Source of the DNA: Pseudomonadota bacterium
GTDB lineage: Bacteria > Pseudomonadota > Gammaproteobacteria > Burkholderiales > Burkholderiaceae_C
NCBI GenBank assembly: GCA_018241225.1
Contig: JAFEEG010000045.1
Coordinates: 1 to 60,644, forward strand
Length of the DNA: 60,644 bases
Direction: 5' to 3'
Of this stretch, positions 43,637-51,696 are shown piece by piece (the stretch's first letter is position 1; every line of letters begins with the position of its first letter). The notes beneath the pieces were generated by a model, which made no database searches, was not told where the DNA came from, and worked only from the letters and a program-made list of their open reading frames with translations. The position numbers and the translations under genes were made by a program.

Positions 43637-44206
43637 ATGAAGAGCGAATCGGAATATTTCGTGCCAAATCAGACCGCAAACCAAGAGCTCCTTTGGGCTC
43701 GTGTCGCGAACGTCGAACGCTTGGCGTCCGCCACGCTAAAGGAAGTAAAACTCCATGGAATTAGCTTAAACGAGCGCCTCGGAAAGATGGATGGTTTGAT
43801 TCATAAAGGGAGCGATCTTTCAGAGGAGCGCTTCGGAAAGATGGATGGCTTGATTCATCAAGTGAACGATCTTTCAGAATTACTGAATTCACTTGCGAAA
43901 TTTCATCACCGGCTCGACGAGATCGAATCCCACTTCTCGGCGGTAAAGCGCAATTTAAATGACCAAGTTGCAGATGTGCGGCGCGAGTTGGCCACTATAA
44001 GCATGTCGAGCGACGAAAAATATCGGAATGCCCTGTCATCAATCGAAGCTCGTATAAACCCTGTCGAAGCTCGCATCCCCCCCCTTGAGGCTCGCATCCC
44101 TCCCCTTGAGGCACGCATCGCAATCTTGTCGAGCACCACATTGTTTTTGAAGGCCGTGGGGCGTCGATTGAAGATGAGAATTTCACAGCTCCAACATCGC
44201 AAGTAG
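43637..44206 (+). CDS. Repeat-built coiled-coil protein of unknown function
   Basis: A 189-residue protein I do not recognise. It is helical, with two tandem repeats of 18 residues (NERLGKMDGLIHKGSDLS and EERFGKMDGLIHQVNDLS, DNA 43772-43879), a central coiled coil (LAKFHHRLDEIESHFSAVKRNL), four EARIxxL heptads (DNA 44045-44128), and a basic amphipathic tail (FLKAVGRRLKMRISQLQ) that could touch the membrane. It lies 12 bases after the transferase gene and 7 before the pyruvyl-transferase gene. A scaffold or chain-length ruler role is a hypothesis only. Confidence 0.75.
   Translation: MKSESEYFVPNQTANQELLWARVANVERLASATLKEVKLHGISLNERLGKMDGLIHKGSDLSEERFGKMDGLIHQVNDLSELLNSLAKFHHRLDEIESHFSAVKRNLNDQVADVRRELATISMSSDEKYRNALSSIEARINPVEARIPPLEARIPPLEARIAILSSTTLFLKAVGRRLKMRISQLQHRK
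43772..43879 (+). repeat. Two 54-bp in-frame tandem repeats
   Basis: Units 43772-43825 and 43826-43879 are nearly identical, each beginning GAGCGC and containing GGAAAGATGGATGG. They encode 18-residue repeats in the coiled-coil protein. Being multiples of three, gain or loss of a unit would change protein length without breaking the frame. Confidence 0.85.
44045..44128 (+). repeat. Four 21-bp in-frame heptad repeats
   Basis: Units at 44045, 44066, 44087 and 44108, each 21 bases starting GA[AG]GC, encode EARINPV, EARIPPL, EARIPPL and EARIAIL. The two middle units are nearly identical at DNA level and include a run of eight C (44077-44084), all suggesting recent expansion by slippage. Confidence 0.85.
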
Positions 44207-44213
44207 GTAGACA

Positions 44214-45245
44214 TTGACCAATTTCGATGCGGAAAAATTTCCGAAAATAGTGGACACGCGGTCATTGCGCGACTTGAATTACCCCAAGGGCAAAGCAGAT
44301 GCCGTCAGCGCAACGCATGCCATCGCCGAATTAACATCGCTTCTGAGTCAAATAATAAGAGGCAGGCGCTGTGTTCTCTTGGATTGGCCAAACTACGCAA
44401 ACATTGGCGATCACCTGATCTGGCTAGGGCAGAAGATCATCTTCAGAAAATTTCTGAATCTGGAAATTACGTACCAAAGCAACTATCTCGAGACGGATTT
44501 TGACCGCATTGCACAACTTGATGACACCGTCATTTTGTGTAGCGGCGGCGGAAATTTTGGCGACCTATATATTCATCATCAAAAATTCAGGGAAGATATT
44601 GTTTGCAGGTTTCCAAACAGAGAAATAATCTTCCTCCCTCAAACCGTCTATTACCTGGATAGTCGCCGTGCCTGGATGTCAAGCAGCGCATTGAAAGCGC
44701 ACAGAAATCTCACAATTTTTACCAGAGACTTGGCTAGCTACGAAACACTGAGCTCGATGAAACTGAAAGCCCAGATATATTTGGGCATTGATTCAGCATT
44801 TGCGCTGCAGGGATTAATTCCTCGGTTGGCGCACCGATTCTCGACGGATAGGAAGCGCCCCCTTTATCTGCTAAGACAAGATAGGGAGTCAAACTCGGTC
44901 GGCATCGAGAGGCCTGCTGATGCCTTGTTGGTCGATTGGGTTGCGGAAGATAGCCTAGACTGGGTAATGTCTGAAGAGGCTACAGTAAGTGTTATCGATG
45001 AACTTCAGCTTCAGGATCTGATTGATACGGACTGGGAGCTTCGTTCACTGATTCATTTTGTCAGAGCCATCTGCCTTTTCGCACAAGCGTCGTACGTTAT
45101 TACCGATAGACTGCATGCCCACATTCTTGCTTTAATGATGGGGATCGATAACGAGGTATACGACAATACCTACGGAAAGATAGGCGCCTTTGCGAAGACA
45201 TGGACAGACGACGATCCCCTTGTCACATTGCACACGGCCTCTTAG
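44214..45245 (+). CDS. Polysaccharide pyruvyl transferase family protein
   Basis: A 343-residue GT-B-like enzyme. Landmarks are DWPNYANIGDHLIWLGQKII near residue 60, LCSGGGNFGDLYIHH near 110 and ITDRLHAHILALMMGI near 300, as in ExoV/CsaB-type pyruvyl transferases. It would add a pyruvate ketal to a sugar, giving the polysaccharide a negative charge. The start is a TTG at 44214 with AGGTAG upstream; no ATG lies near and a GTG at 44250 is the alternative. It closes the AT-rich plus-strand operon. Confidence 0.85.
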   Translation: MTNFDAEKFPKIVDTRSLRDLNYPKGKADAVSATHAIAELTSLLSQIIRGRRCVLLDWPNYANIGDHLIWLGQKIIFRKFLNLEITYQSNYLETDFDRIAQLDDTVILCSGGGNFGDLYIHHQKFREDIVCRFPNREIIFLPQTVYYLDSRRAWMSSSALKAHRNLTIFTRDLASYETLSSMKLKAQIYLGIDSAFALQGLIPRLAHRFSTDRKRPLYLLRQDRESNSVGIERPADALLVDWVAEDSLDWVMSEEATVSVIDELQLQDLIDTDWELRSLIHFVRAICLFAQASYVITDRLHAHILALMMGIDNEVYDNTYGKIGAFAKTWTDDDPLVTLHTAS

Positions 45246-45300
45246 CCTAGACGTTTCAGTTAAGCGGAGAGCGCGTGCATTAGGCAGCTTCAGCTCAAAC

Positions 45301-46134
45301 TCACTGGAGAAATGCGCTCATCCCGTAAGCATCGAAGATGTGGTATCCAGAATGATGCGCCTCGAGGCGCCGCTGAAGCTCCGGAGAGACTTCCTTGCGC
45401 GCGTACGGCGCCGCGTTTATTTTTTTGAATCCTGCAAGCTCAAAATAAGTTAGATAGTCTTCGTAGAAAAGTCGATTAATTCGAGGCTGATGATATATCT
45501 GCAAGACAGCTCGCTCGGCTCGCAGATCACCATAGGTCCTTCGCAGGAGATTGAACATTGCGGGCGGGCTATGTAACAGATGCCCAAAATCCGGAATCGC
45601 ACCTTCTACATTGAAATTTATTTCGTCATCGACCCAGATATGATGACCACAATACGATGACCAAATGGGTCCATGGTAGGTAAAAATCCATCCACTCGGA
45701 GCCAAGAGCCGCTTCATTTGGGCAAGAGCCGAAGCCAATGCAAGTATATGCTCAAAAGAAGTAATCGACAGAATTACATCAAAGTAGCCAGTTGGTAGAT
45801 CGCGCGCATTTTCAATTGCTCCATCGAGAATTAGATATTGGCGCTTTCCGAGCATAGACGCCCCTTTGCTGAGAGGCTCAATTCCTTCTCGCTTGTAGTG
45901 GGCACTCTGTTGAAGCAACTGGTAGCTTCCTTCAGCAATTATGTCGATCGAGACCCATTCCCTCGCACCGATGGCATCGAAAAGAAGTTCACGAGGCAAG
46001 TTACTGCCCCCCACCTCCAAAACACGTTTCTCCTTGAGGTCAATCCGGTCCAGCAATTGGGCCAAAGCTTGTCCCTGATAGGGTGCCACACCTAATCTCG
46101 CACAATCACTCTGCAAAGCATCAGAACGATACAC
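45301..46134 (-). CDS. Class I SAM-dependent methyltransferase
   Basis: A 277-residue Rossmann-fold methyltransferase: motif I is RVLEVGGSNLPRELLF (about residues 37-52), the acidic residue after it is in WVSIDIIAE, and motif IV is YFDVILSITSFEHILAL. It lies 54 bases after rfbC on the same strand and probably ends the rhamnose operon. Plausible targets are a sugar hydroxyl in the repeat or at the chain end. It is also AT-rich like the genes facing it. Confidence 0.82.
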   Translation of the reverse strand: MYRSDALQSDCARLGVAPYQGQALAQLLDRIDLKEKRVLEVGGSNLPRELLFDAIGAREWVSIDIIAEGSYQLLQQSAHYKREGIEPLSKGASMLGKRQYLILDGAIENARDLPTGYFDVILSITSFEHILALASALAQMKRLLAPSGWIFTYHGPIWSSYCGHHIWVDDEINFNVEGAIPDFGHLLHSPPAMFNLLRRTYGDLRAERAVLQIYHQPRINRLFYEDYLTYFELAGFKKINAAPYARKEVSPELQRRLEAHHSGYHIFDAYGMSAFLQ

Positions 46135-46188
46135 CGCGACTCCTCAGCTCAATGAAGAAGTTAGTTCAAGGAAACAATGCCTGGCAGT

Positions 46189-46740
46189 CTAGCACTCAAA
46201 TACTTCGGCCTCAGACAAGAGTTGCGCCCCTTTATCTTTGTTGGAAAGAGTAGGGCTGACGTCAAGAGCCGGCCATTCAATCGCTATATCAGGATCATTC
46301 CACCGGATGCTTCGCTCATGAGTTGGCGCATAGTAGTCTGAAGTCTTATACAAGAAGTCTGCGGATTCGCTCAACACCAAGAAGCCGTGAGCGAAGCCCT
46401 CTGGCAACCACAACTGTCGTTGGTTTGCGGCCGAGAGCTCTACGCCTACCCATCTACCAAATGTTGGCGATGCGCGCCGTATATCAACTGCCACGTCGAA
46501 TACAGAGCCACCTGTTACTCGCACCAACTTGCCCTGAGGGTTCTGGATCTGATAGTGCAGTCCCCGCAGAACCCCCTTCGACGAACGTGAATGATTGTCT
46601 TGCACGAACTCCACGTGCCTGCCAACGGCTTCATCAAAGACCTTCTGATTGAAGCTCTCCATGAAGAAGCCGCGATCGTCTCCAAACACCCTGGGTTCGA
46701 AGATGAGTACATCGAGGATGGCGGTAGAAGTGACTTTCAC
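46189..46740 (-). CDS. rfbC: dTDP-4-dehydrorhamnose 3,5-epimerase
   Basis: A 183-residue cupin enzyme with a GTG start overlapping the stop of rfbA (GTGA). Family motifs are DVLIFEPRVFGDDRGFFMESFNQKVF, FVQDNHSRSSKGVLRGLHYQ with the catalytic His, and VGVELSAANQRQLWLPEGFAHGFLVLSE. It performs the third step of dTDP-L-rhamnose synthesis. An upstream in-frame extension to 46956 lies within rfbA and is not real. Confidence 0.95.
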   Translation of the reverse strand: MKVTSTAILDVLIFEPRVFGDDRGFFMESFNQKVFDEAVGRHVEFVQDNHSRSSKGVLRGLHYQIQNPQGKLVRVTGGSVFDVAVDIRRASPTFGRWVGVELSAANQRQLWLPEGFAHGFLVLSESADFLYKTSDYYAPTHERSIRWNDPDIAIEWPALDVSPTLSNKDKGAQLLSEAEVFEC

Positions 46741-47630
46741 GAGTGCAATTCCTCCCGAAGAATCCGGTTGAGGTACTTTCCATATTCGTTCTTCTGCAGG
46801 GGCTGTGCCAGCCGCTCCAGTTGCGCTGCGTCGATGAACCCACTGCGCCACGCGATCTCTTCGGGACAAGCGATCTTCAGGCCCTGTCGATGCTCCAGCG
46901 TCGCGATGAACTGGCCAGCCTCCAACAAGCTCTCGTGCGTTCCGGTATCGAGCCACGCATAACCGCGCTTCATGATCTGAACGCTGAGTTGATCGCGGTC
47001 CAGATAGGCTTGATTGACGGCCGTAATCTCCAATTCACCTCGCGCGCTCGGCTTTACAGATTTGGCGATATCGACGACTTGGTTGTCATAGAAATACAGC
47101 CCAGTTACCGCGTAGTTGCTCTTTGGTTTGGCCGGTTTTTCTTCAATGCTTTGCGCCTTGCCCGCCGCATCGAAGGCGACCACGCCGTACCGCTCAGGGT
47201 CGTGGACGTGATACGCAAATACGGTCGCCCCTGTCGCCTGCTTGTCTGCGTCGCTCAGCAAGTGTTGGAAGTCATGCCCATAGAAGATGTTGTCGCCCAG
47301 CACCAGCGCACTCGGGTTGTTGCCGACGAACTTGTCCCCAATGATGAAGGCCTGTGCGAGTCCATCGGGACTGGGTTGAACTGCATACTGCAGGTTCATG
47401 CCCCATTGACTGCCGTCGCCCAGCAACTGCTCAAAGCGCGGCGTATCTTGCGGCGTACTGATAATCAGGATGTCCCGCATGCCAGCCAGCATCAACGTGC
47501 TGAGCGGGTAATAGATCATCGGCTTGTCATAAACCGGCAAAAGCTGTTTGCTGATTGCCAAAGTGGCTGGATGCAGCCGAGTCCCTGAGCCGCCGGCAAG
47601 AATGATGCCCTTGCGTTGTGTCGTCGTCAT
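46737..47630 (-). CDS. rfbA: Glucose-1-phosphate thymidylyltransferase
   Basis: A 297-residue nucleotidyltransferase starting MTTTQRKGIILAGGSGTRLHPAT, one base after the rfbD stop. It carries the signature GGSGTRLHP with KQLLPVYDKPMIYYPLSTLMLAG, and the metal/substrate segments LVLGDNIFYGH and IEEKPAKPKSNYAVTGLYFYD. It makes dTDP-glucose, the first step of dTDP-L-rhamnose synthesis. Full length for the family. Confidence 0.96.
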   Translation of the reverse strand: MTTTQRKGIILAGGSGTRLHPATLAISKQLLPVYDKPMIYYPLSTLMLAGMRDILIISTPQDTPRFEQLLGDGSQWGMNLQYAVQPSPDGLAQAFIIGDKFVGNNPSALVLGDNIFYGHDFQHLLSDADKQATGATVFAYHVHDPERYGVVAFDAAGKAQSIEEKPAKPKSNYAVTGLYFYDNQVVDIAKSVKPSARGELEITAVNQAYLDRDQLSVQIMKRGYAWLDTGTHESLLEAGQFIATLEHRQGLKIACPEEIAWRSGFIDAAQLERLAQPLQKNEYGKYLNRILREELHS

Positions 47631-47631
47631 G

Positions 47632-48522
47632 TCAAAGAGTCTCCCGCAGCATTCTCGCCACGCCCTCCTCCCACGGAGGCAGGACAAGATCAAAGCTTTT
47701 CTGGAATCTGGAAGTATCCAGACGTGAGTTGTGAGGCCGCTTGGCGGGCAGCGGGAAGGCGCTGGTCGGCACCGGCTCCACGAACTGAGGGCCTGCCTTG
47801 AGTTCGATACCCATGGCCTGGGCCTGCGCCAACACGAAGCGCGCATAGCCGTTCCATGTGGTCACCCCTGCTGCAACCAAGTGGTACCGCCCGGCCTTGC
47901 TGGAATCGCGAATCGTCTCGCGAATGGCATGCGCGGTTGCATCGGCCAGTAGCTCAGCGCCCGTCGGCGCACCAAACTGGTCATCGATCACTGTCAACTT
48001 GTCGCGCTCTTTCGCCAATCGAAGCATGGTCTTGGCGAAATTGCCGCCCCGCGCGGCGTAAACCCAACTGGTTCTGAAGATCAGGTGCTTCGGGCAGTTG
48101 CTCGCCACAAGCTGCTCGCCCTCCAGCTTTGTCTGGCCATACACGCTCAAGGGGCCAGTCTCATCGTCTTCGCGCCAAGGACGGTCGCCGCTGCCGTCGA
48201 ACACATAGTCCGTCGAATAGTGCACGATGAGTGCACCCAGCTCGTTGGCCGCTTTAGCCAACACACCGGGCGCCGTCGCATTAAGTTTGCGCGCAAGCTC
48301 CGGCTCACTCTCTGCTTTGTCCACCGCGGTGTGCGCAGCGGCATTCACGATCACATCAGGGCACAGCGCCCGAACGGTTTCGAATAGACGCTCGGGTTCG
48401 CTGAAGTCAGCGTGGAATTCCGTGCTCTCGTGATCCAACGCAACCAACTCGCCCAGTGGAGCCAGGCTGCGCTGAAGCTCCCAGCCAACCTGCCCCCCCT
48501 TGCCCAGCAGCAGCAGCTTCAT
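47632..48522 (-). CDS. rfbD: dTDP-4-dehydrorhamnose reductase
   Basis: A 296-residue SDR: MKLLLLGKGGQVGWELQ cofactor motif, VNAAAHTAVDKAESEP, STDYVFDG, and the catalytic YxxxK in VYGQTKLEGE. It reduces the 4-keto group to give dTDP-L-rhamnose. Its ATG overlaps the rfbB stop by four bases, so the operon order is rfbB, rfbD, rfbA, rfbC. Confidence 0.95.
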   Translation of the reverse strand: MKLLLLGKGGQVGWELQRSLAPLGELVALDHESTEFHADFSEPERLFETVRALCPDVIVNAAAHTAVDKAESEPELARKLNATAPGVLAKAANELGALIVHYSTDYVFDGSGDRPWREDDETGPLSVYGQTKLEGEQLVASNCPKHLIFRTSWVYAARGGNFAKTMLRLAKERDKLTVIDDQFGAPTGAELLADATAHAIRETIRDSSKAGRYHLVAAGVTTWNGYARFVLAQAQAMGIELKAGPQFVEPVPTSAFPLPAKRPHNSRLDTSRFQKSFDLVLPPWEEGVARMLRETL

Positions 48523-49595
48523 GCCTTGGCCTCGTCCGCCCCGTACTGTTTGCCGATCCAATCGCGATACGCACCGCTCTGAACATTGCGCACCCACTCG
48601 CCATTGGCCAGATACCACTCGACTGTCTTGCGAATGCCGGTCTCGAACGTCTCGGCCGGCTTCCAGCCAAGCTCGCGCTCCAGCTTGCGCGCATCGATGG
48701 CATAGCGCCGATCATGGCCGGGCCGATCGGTCACGTAGGTGATCTGCTCGGCGTAGGGCATTCCGTCAGCGCGCGGCTTGAGCTGGTCCAGCAGCGCGCA
48801 AACAGTCTTGACGATCTCGATGTTGGGCTTCTCGTTCCACCCGCCGACGTTGTAGGTCTCGCCCAGGCGACCGGCCTCGAGGACTCGACGGATGGCACTG
48901 CAATGGTCCTTCACGTAAAGCCAGTCGCGCACCTGCATGCCGTCGCCATACACCGGTAGCGGCTTGCCCGCCAAAGCGTTGACGATCATCAGAGGAATGA
49001 GCTTTTCCGGGAAGTGATACGGGCCGTAGTTGTTGGAGCAGTTGGTCGTAAGGACCGGCAGGCCGTAGGTGTGGTGCCAGGCGCGCACCAGGTGGTCGCT
49101 GGCCGCCTTGCTGGCCGAGTAGGGGCTGTTGGGCTCGTACTGATTTTCTTCGGTGAAGGCCGGGTCGTCCTTGGACAGGGTGCCGTACACCTCGTCGGTC
49201 GAGACGTGCAGGAAGCGGAACGCGGCCTTCTTGTCCTGCGGCAGCGCCGACCAGTAGCCACGCACCGACTCCAGCAAGCGGAACGTGCCAACCACATTGG
49301 TCTGCACAAAGTCCTCGGGGCCATGAATGGAGCGGTCGACGTGCGACTCGGCGGCGAAATTGACGACTGCACGCGGCTGGTGCTCGGCCAGCAGTCGGTC
49401 GAGCAGAGCGCTTTCGCCGATGTCGCCCTGAACGAATACGTGGGCCTTGTTGTCCTTGAGCGAGGCCAATGTCTCGAGATTGCCAGCGTAAGTGAGCTTG
49501 TCGACGTTGAGGACGGGCTCTTCGTTGCCCTGGGCAATCCAATCCAGAACGAAATTTGCGCCGATGAACCCGGCGCCTCCTGTCACAAGAATCAT
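48519..49595 (-). CDS. rfbB: dTDP-glucose 4,6-dehydratase
   Basis: A 358-residue extended SDR: TGGAGFIGANFVLDW at residues 5-19, AAESHVDRSIHGPEDFVQTNVVGT, HVSTDEVYGTL with the Thr-Asp-Glu catalytic triplet, and YSASKAASDHLVRAW. It converts dTDP-glucose to dTDP-4-keto-6-deoxyglucose, and heads the rhamnose operon. It is divergent from gmd across a 252-base gap (49596-49847) in which I see AT-rich promoter-like sequence but no gene. Confidence 0.96.
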   Translation of the reverse strand: MILVTGGAGFIGANFVLDWIAQGNEEPVLNVDKLTYAGNLETLASLKDNKAHVFVQGDIGESALLDRLLAEHQPRAVVNFAAESHVDRSIHGPEDFVQTNVVGTFRLLESVRGYWSALPQDKKAAFRFLHVSTDEVYGTLSKDDPAFTEENQYEPNSPYSASKAASDHLVRAWHHTYGLPVLTTNCSNNYGPYHFPEKLIPLMIVNALAGKPLPVYGDGMQVRDWLYVKDHCSAIRRVLEAGRLGETYNVGGWNEKPNIEIVKTVCALLDQLKPRADGMPYAEQITYVTDRPGHDRRYAIDARKLERELGWKPAETFETGIRKTVEWYLANGEWVRNVQSGAYRDWIGKQYGADEAKA

Positions 49596-49847
49596 GTGAT
49601 CCCCTGCTTTTGTGTGTTTCGTGGGTAGTCCCAGTCACCGACCGCGGTCGACATGGGCTTAGGAATTATCACATTCGAGATATGTATCAATACTTTTCAA
49701 GAGCGTCTGAATTGATGACAATTAAGAATCCTTTGGCACTACCAGCAAGCGAGAATTCGGGGCTGATGTGGCCATCCGCGTGGGTCCGAAGGTGCACGCC
49801 ACATGTGCGGCATGTGCGACTCGGCATCGCTCACAGGACTGAAGCTC

Positions 49848-50972
49848 ATGAATTGCAAGACTGCGCTAATCACTGGCATCACAGGCCAAGACGGATCGTA
49901 CTTGGCGGAACTGCTCCTGGAAAAAGGCTATGAGGTTCACGGCATCAAGCGCCGCGCCTCCTCGTTCAATACAAGCCGGATCGACCACCTCTACCAAGAC
50001 CCGCACGAAAAGAACCGCCGCCTGCACCTGCACTACGGCGATCTGACCGATAGCAGCAGCTTAAGCCGCTTGGTTCAACAAATTCGTCCGGATGAAATAT
50101 ACAACCTGGGGGCGCAAAGTCACGTTGCCGTGAGCTTCGAAGCACCCGAATACACGGCAGACGTCGATGCCCTTGGCCCGCTGCGCCTTCTGGAAGCGAT
50201 CCGGCACGCCGGCCTGGCCAAACACACGCGCTTCTATCAGGCGAGCACCAGCGAGTTGTATGGAATGGTGCGCGAAATCCCCCAAAAGGAAAGTACACCT
50301 TTCTACCCGCGCAGCCCCTATGGCGTTGCGAAGCTCTATGCCTATTGGATCACTCGCAACTATCGCGAGGCTTACGGCATGTACGCTTGCAACGGCATCC
50401 TCTTCAATCACGAAAGCCCGCGTCGGGGCGAGACCTTCGTTACCCGAAAGATCACTCGTGGCCTGTGCAATATCGCCCAAGGCCTGGAAAAGCGCCTGTA
50501 CATCGGCAACCTCAACGCATTGCGCGACTGGGGCCACGCCAAGGACTACGTGCGCATGCAGTGGCTCATGCTCCAGCAGGTCGAGGCCAAGGACTACGTG
50601 ATTGCAACGAACACGCAGATCAGCGTTCGCCACTTCATTCAATGTGCGGCGGCCGAACTGGGCATCGCCTTGCGATTCGAGGGCACGGGCGTCGACGAAC
50701 GCGCCATCGTCGAGACGGTGGAAGGCGACCTGGCTCCGGCGGTCACACCCGGCGATGTACTGGTGACGGTTGACCCGCGCTACTATCGACCCGCGGAAGT
50801 CGAGACCTTGCTCGGGGATCCGAGCTTGGCCAAGACCGATTTGGGATGGATCCCTGAAATCGGCCTGGACGATCTCATCGCCGAAATGGTCGCTTCCGAT
50901 TTGGAGAACGCCCGCCGTCAAGCTCTTCTGAAGGCACATGGCTACAAAGCGCTGGTGCCGATCGAGAACTGA
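49848..50972 (+). CDS. gmd: GDP-mannose 4,6-dehydratase
   Basis: A 374-residue extended SDR starting MNCKTALITGITGQDGSYLAELLLEKGYEVHGIKRRASSFNT, a Gmd hallmark. HESPRRGETFVTRKITRG, NALRDWGHAKDYV and YPRSPYGVAKLYAYW (catalytic Tyr/Lys) are intact. It produces GDP-4-keto-6-deoxy-mannose from the GDP-mannose made by ManC. The reductase or epimerase-reductase needed to finish GDP-D-rhamnose or GDP-L-fucose is not in this window, so the final sugar is open. Confidence 0.95.
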   Translation: MNCKTALITGITGQDGSYLAELLLEKGYEVHGIKRRASSFNTSRIDHLYQDPHEKNRRLHLHYGDLTDSSSLSRLVQQIRPDEIYNLGAQSHVAVSFEAPEYTADVDALGPLRLLEAIRHAGLAKHTRFYQASTSELYGMVREIPQKESTPFYPRSPYGVAKLYAYWITRNYREAYGMYACNGILFNHESPRRGETFVTRKITRGLCNIAQGLEKRLYIGNLNALRDWGHAKDYVRMQWLMLQQVEAKDYVIATNTQISVRHFIQCAAAELGIALRFEGTGVDERAIVETVEGDLAPAVTPGDVLVTVDPRYYRPAEVETLLGDPSLAKTDLGWIPEIGLDDLIAEMVASDLENARRQALLKAHGYKALVPIEN

Positions 50973-51007
50973 AGCCGGGCGTCGCCGTTGAAGATGGAGC
51001 GACCCTC

Positions 51008-51547
51008 ATGCCCAAACCTGGCGACAAAGATCCCCCCCCCCACATCAAAGACTCCGCCCAGCAAATCTGGCTGGCCGGCCTTGGCGCCTTCGCCAAGATG
51101 CAGGAAGAAGGCAGCAAGGCCTTCGAGGCCTTGGTCAAGGATGGGGCCGGTGTCCAGAAGAAGACCCAGAAGGCCGCCGAAGAATCGCTCAGCCGGGCCC
51201 AGGCCCGCATGGCCGGTCTTGCCAGCGAGTTCGGCGCCAAGGCCGCAGGTGGCTGGGGCAAGTTGGAGAACATCTTCGAAGAGCGCGTGGCGCGCGCCCT
51301 CGAAAAGCTCGGCGTGCCCTCCGCGCAGGAAGTGGCCGCCTTGCGGGCACGGGTCGAGGCGTTGGAGGTCCAGCTCAAGGGAGCCGCCTCCCCGTCAGCA
51401 CGCCGCAGAAACAGCAGTGGCAGCACCACCGCCGCCCGCAAGAAGGCCGCGGAGCACAAGACCACGGCTGCGGCCGAAAACGAGGCGTTGCTCAGCAAGA
51501 AGCCCTCGCGCCGCGCCACATCGGCCGCCGCCACGAAGAAGCCGTAG
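51008..51547 (+). CDS. Phasin family protein with lysine/alanine-rich tail
   Basis: A 179-residue protein: the phasin/granule-associated domain spans about 15-125 (QQIWLAGLGAFAKMQEEGSKAFEALVKDG and coiled-coil VAALRARVEALEVQL), followed by a basic low-complexity tail (RRNSSGSTTAARKKA... ATKKP) like the DNA-binding tails of PhaF/PhaM. It would coat polyhydroxyalkanoate granules and tether them to the nucleoid. A run of ten C lies at 51032-51041 within codons 9-12. Confidence 0.85.
   Translation: MPKPGDKDPPPHIKDSAQQIWLAGLGAFAKMQEEGSKAFEALVKDGAGVQKKTQKAAEESLSRAQARMAGLASEFGAKAAGGWGKLENIFEERVARALEKLGVPSAQEVAALRARVEALEVQLKGAASPSARRRNSSGSTTAARKKAAEHKTTAAAENEALLSKKPSRRATSAAATKKP
51032..51041 (+). 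repeat. Poly(C)10 tract near the phasin start
   Basis: Ten consecutive C in the ninth to twelfth codons of the phasin gene. Length change by one or two bases would shift the frame and abolish the protein. Such tracts are slippage-prone in bacteria; whether this one varies is unknown. Confidence 0.8.
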
Positions 51548-51696
51548 CCGGCCCGACGCAAGGCGAAAGGGGGCATCGCGCGCTCGCCGGTGCCCGATTT
51601 CTGCCCAGACGCCCCTTTGGGCGCCCTTTGCGCTAGAGTGTTCTGCAGGAGACACAAGCACAAGACGACGCTGCACTCAACGCGCGCCCAACAACA

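Noticed and set aside
43772..44128. Possible CRISPR-like or intergenic repeat array
   Set aside because: The repeats are contiguous, in frame and translated as protein repeats; there are no spacers.
46720..46727. GGCGGTAG, the core of the ops/JUMPstart element of polysaccharide operons
   Set aside because: It lies inside rfbC and on the strand opposite to transcription there, so it is a chance match.
46741..46956. N-terminal extension of rfbC
   Set aside because: It lies within rfbA out of frame; the GTG at 46740 gives the normal family length and couples to the rfbA stop.
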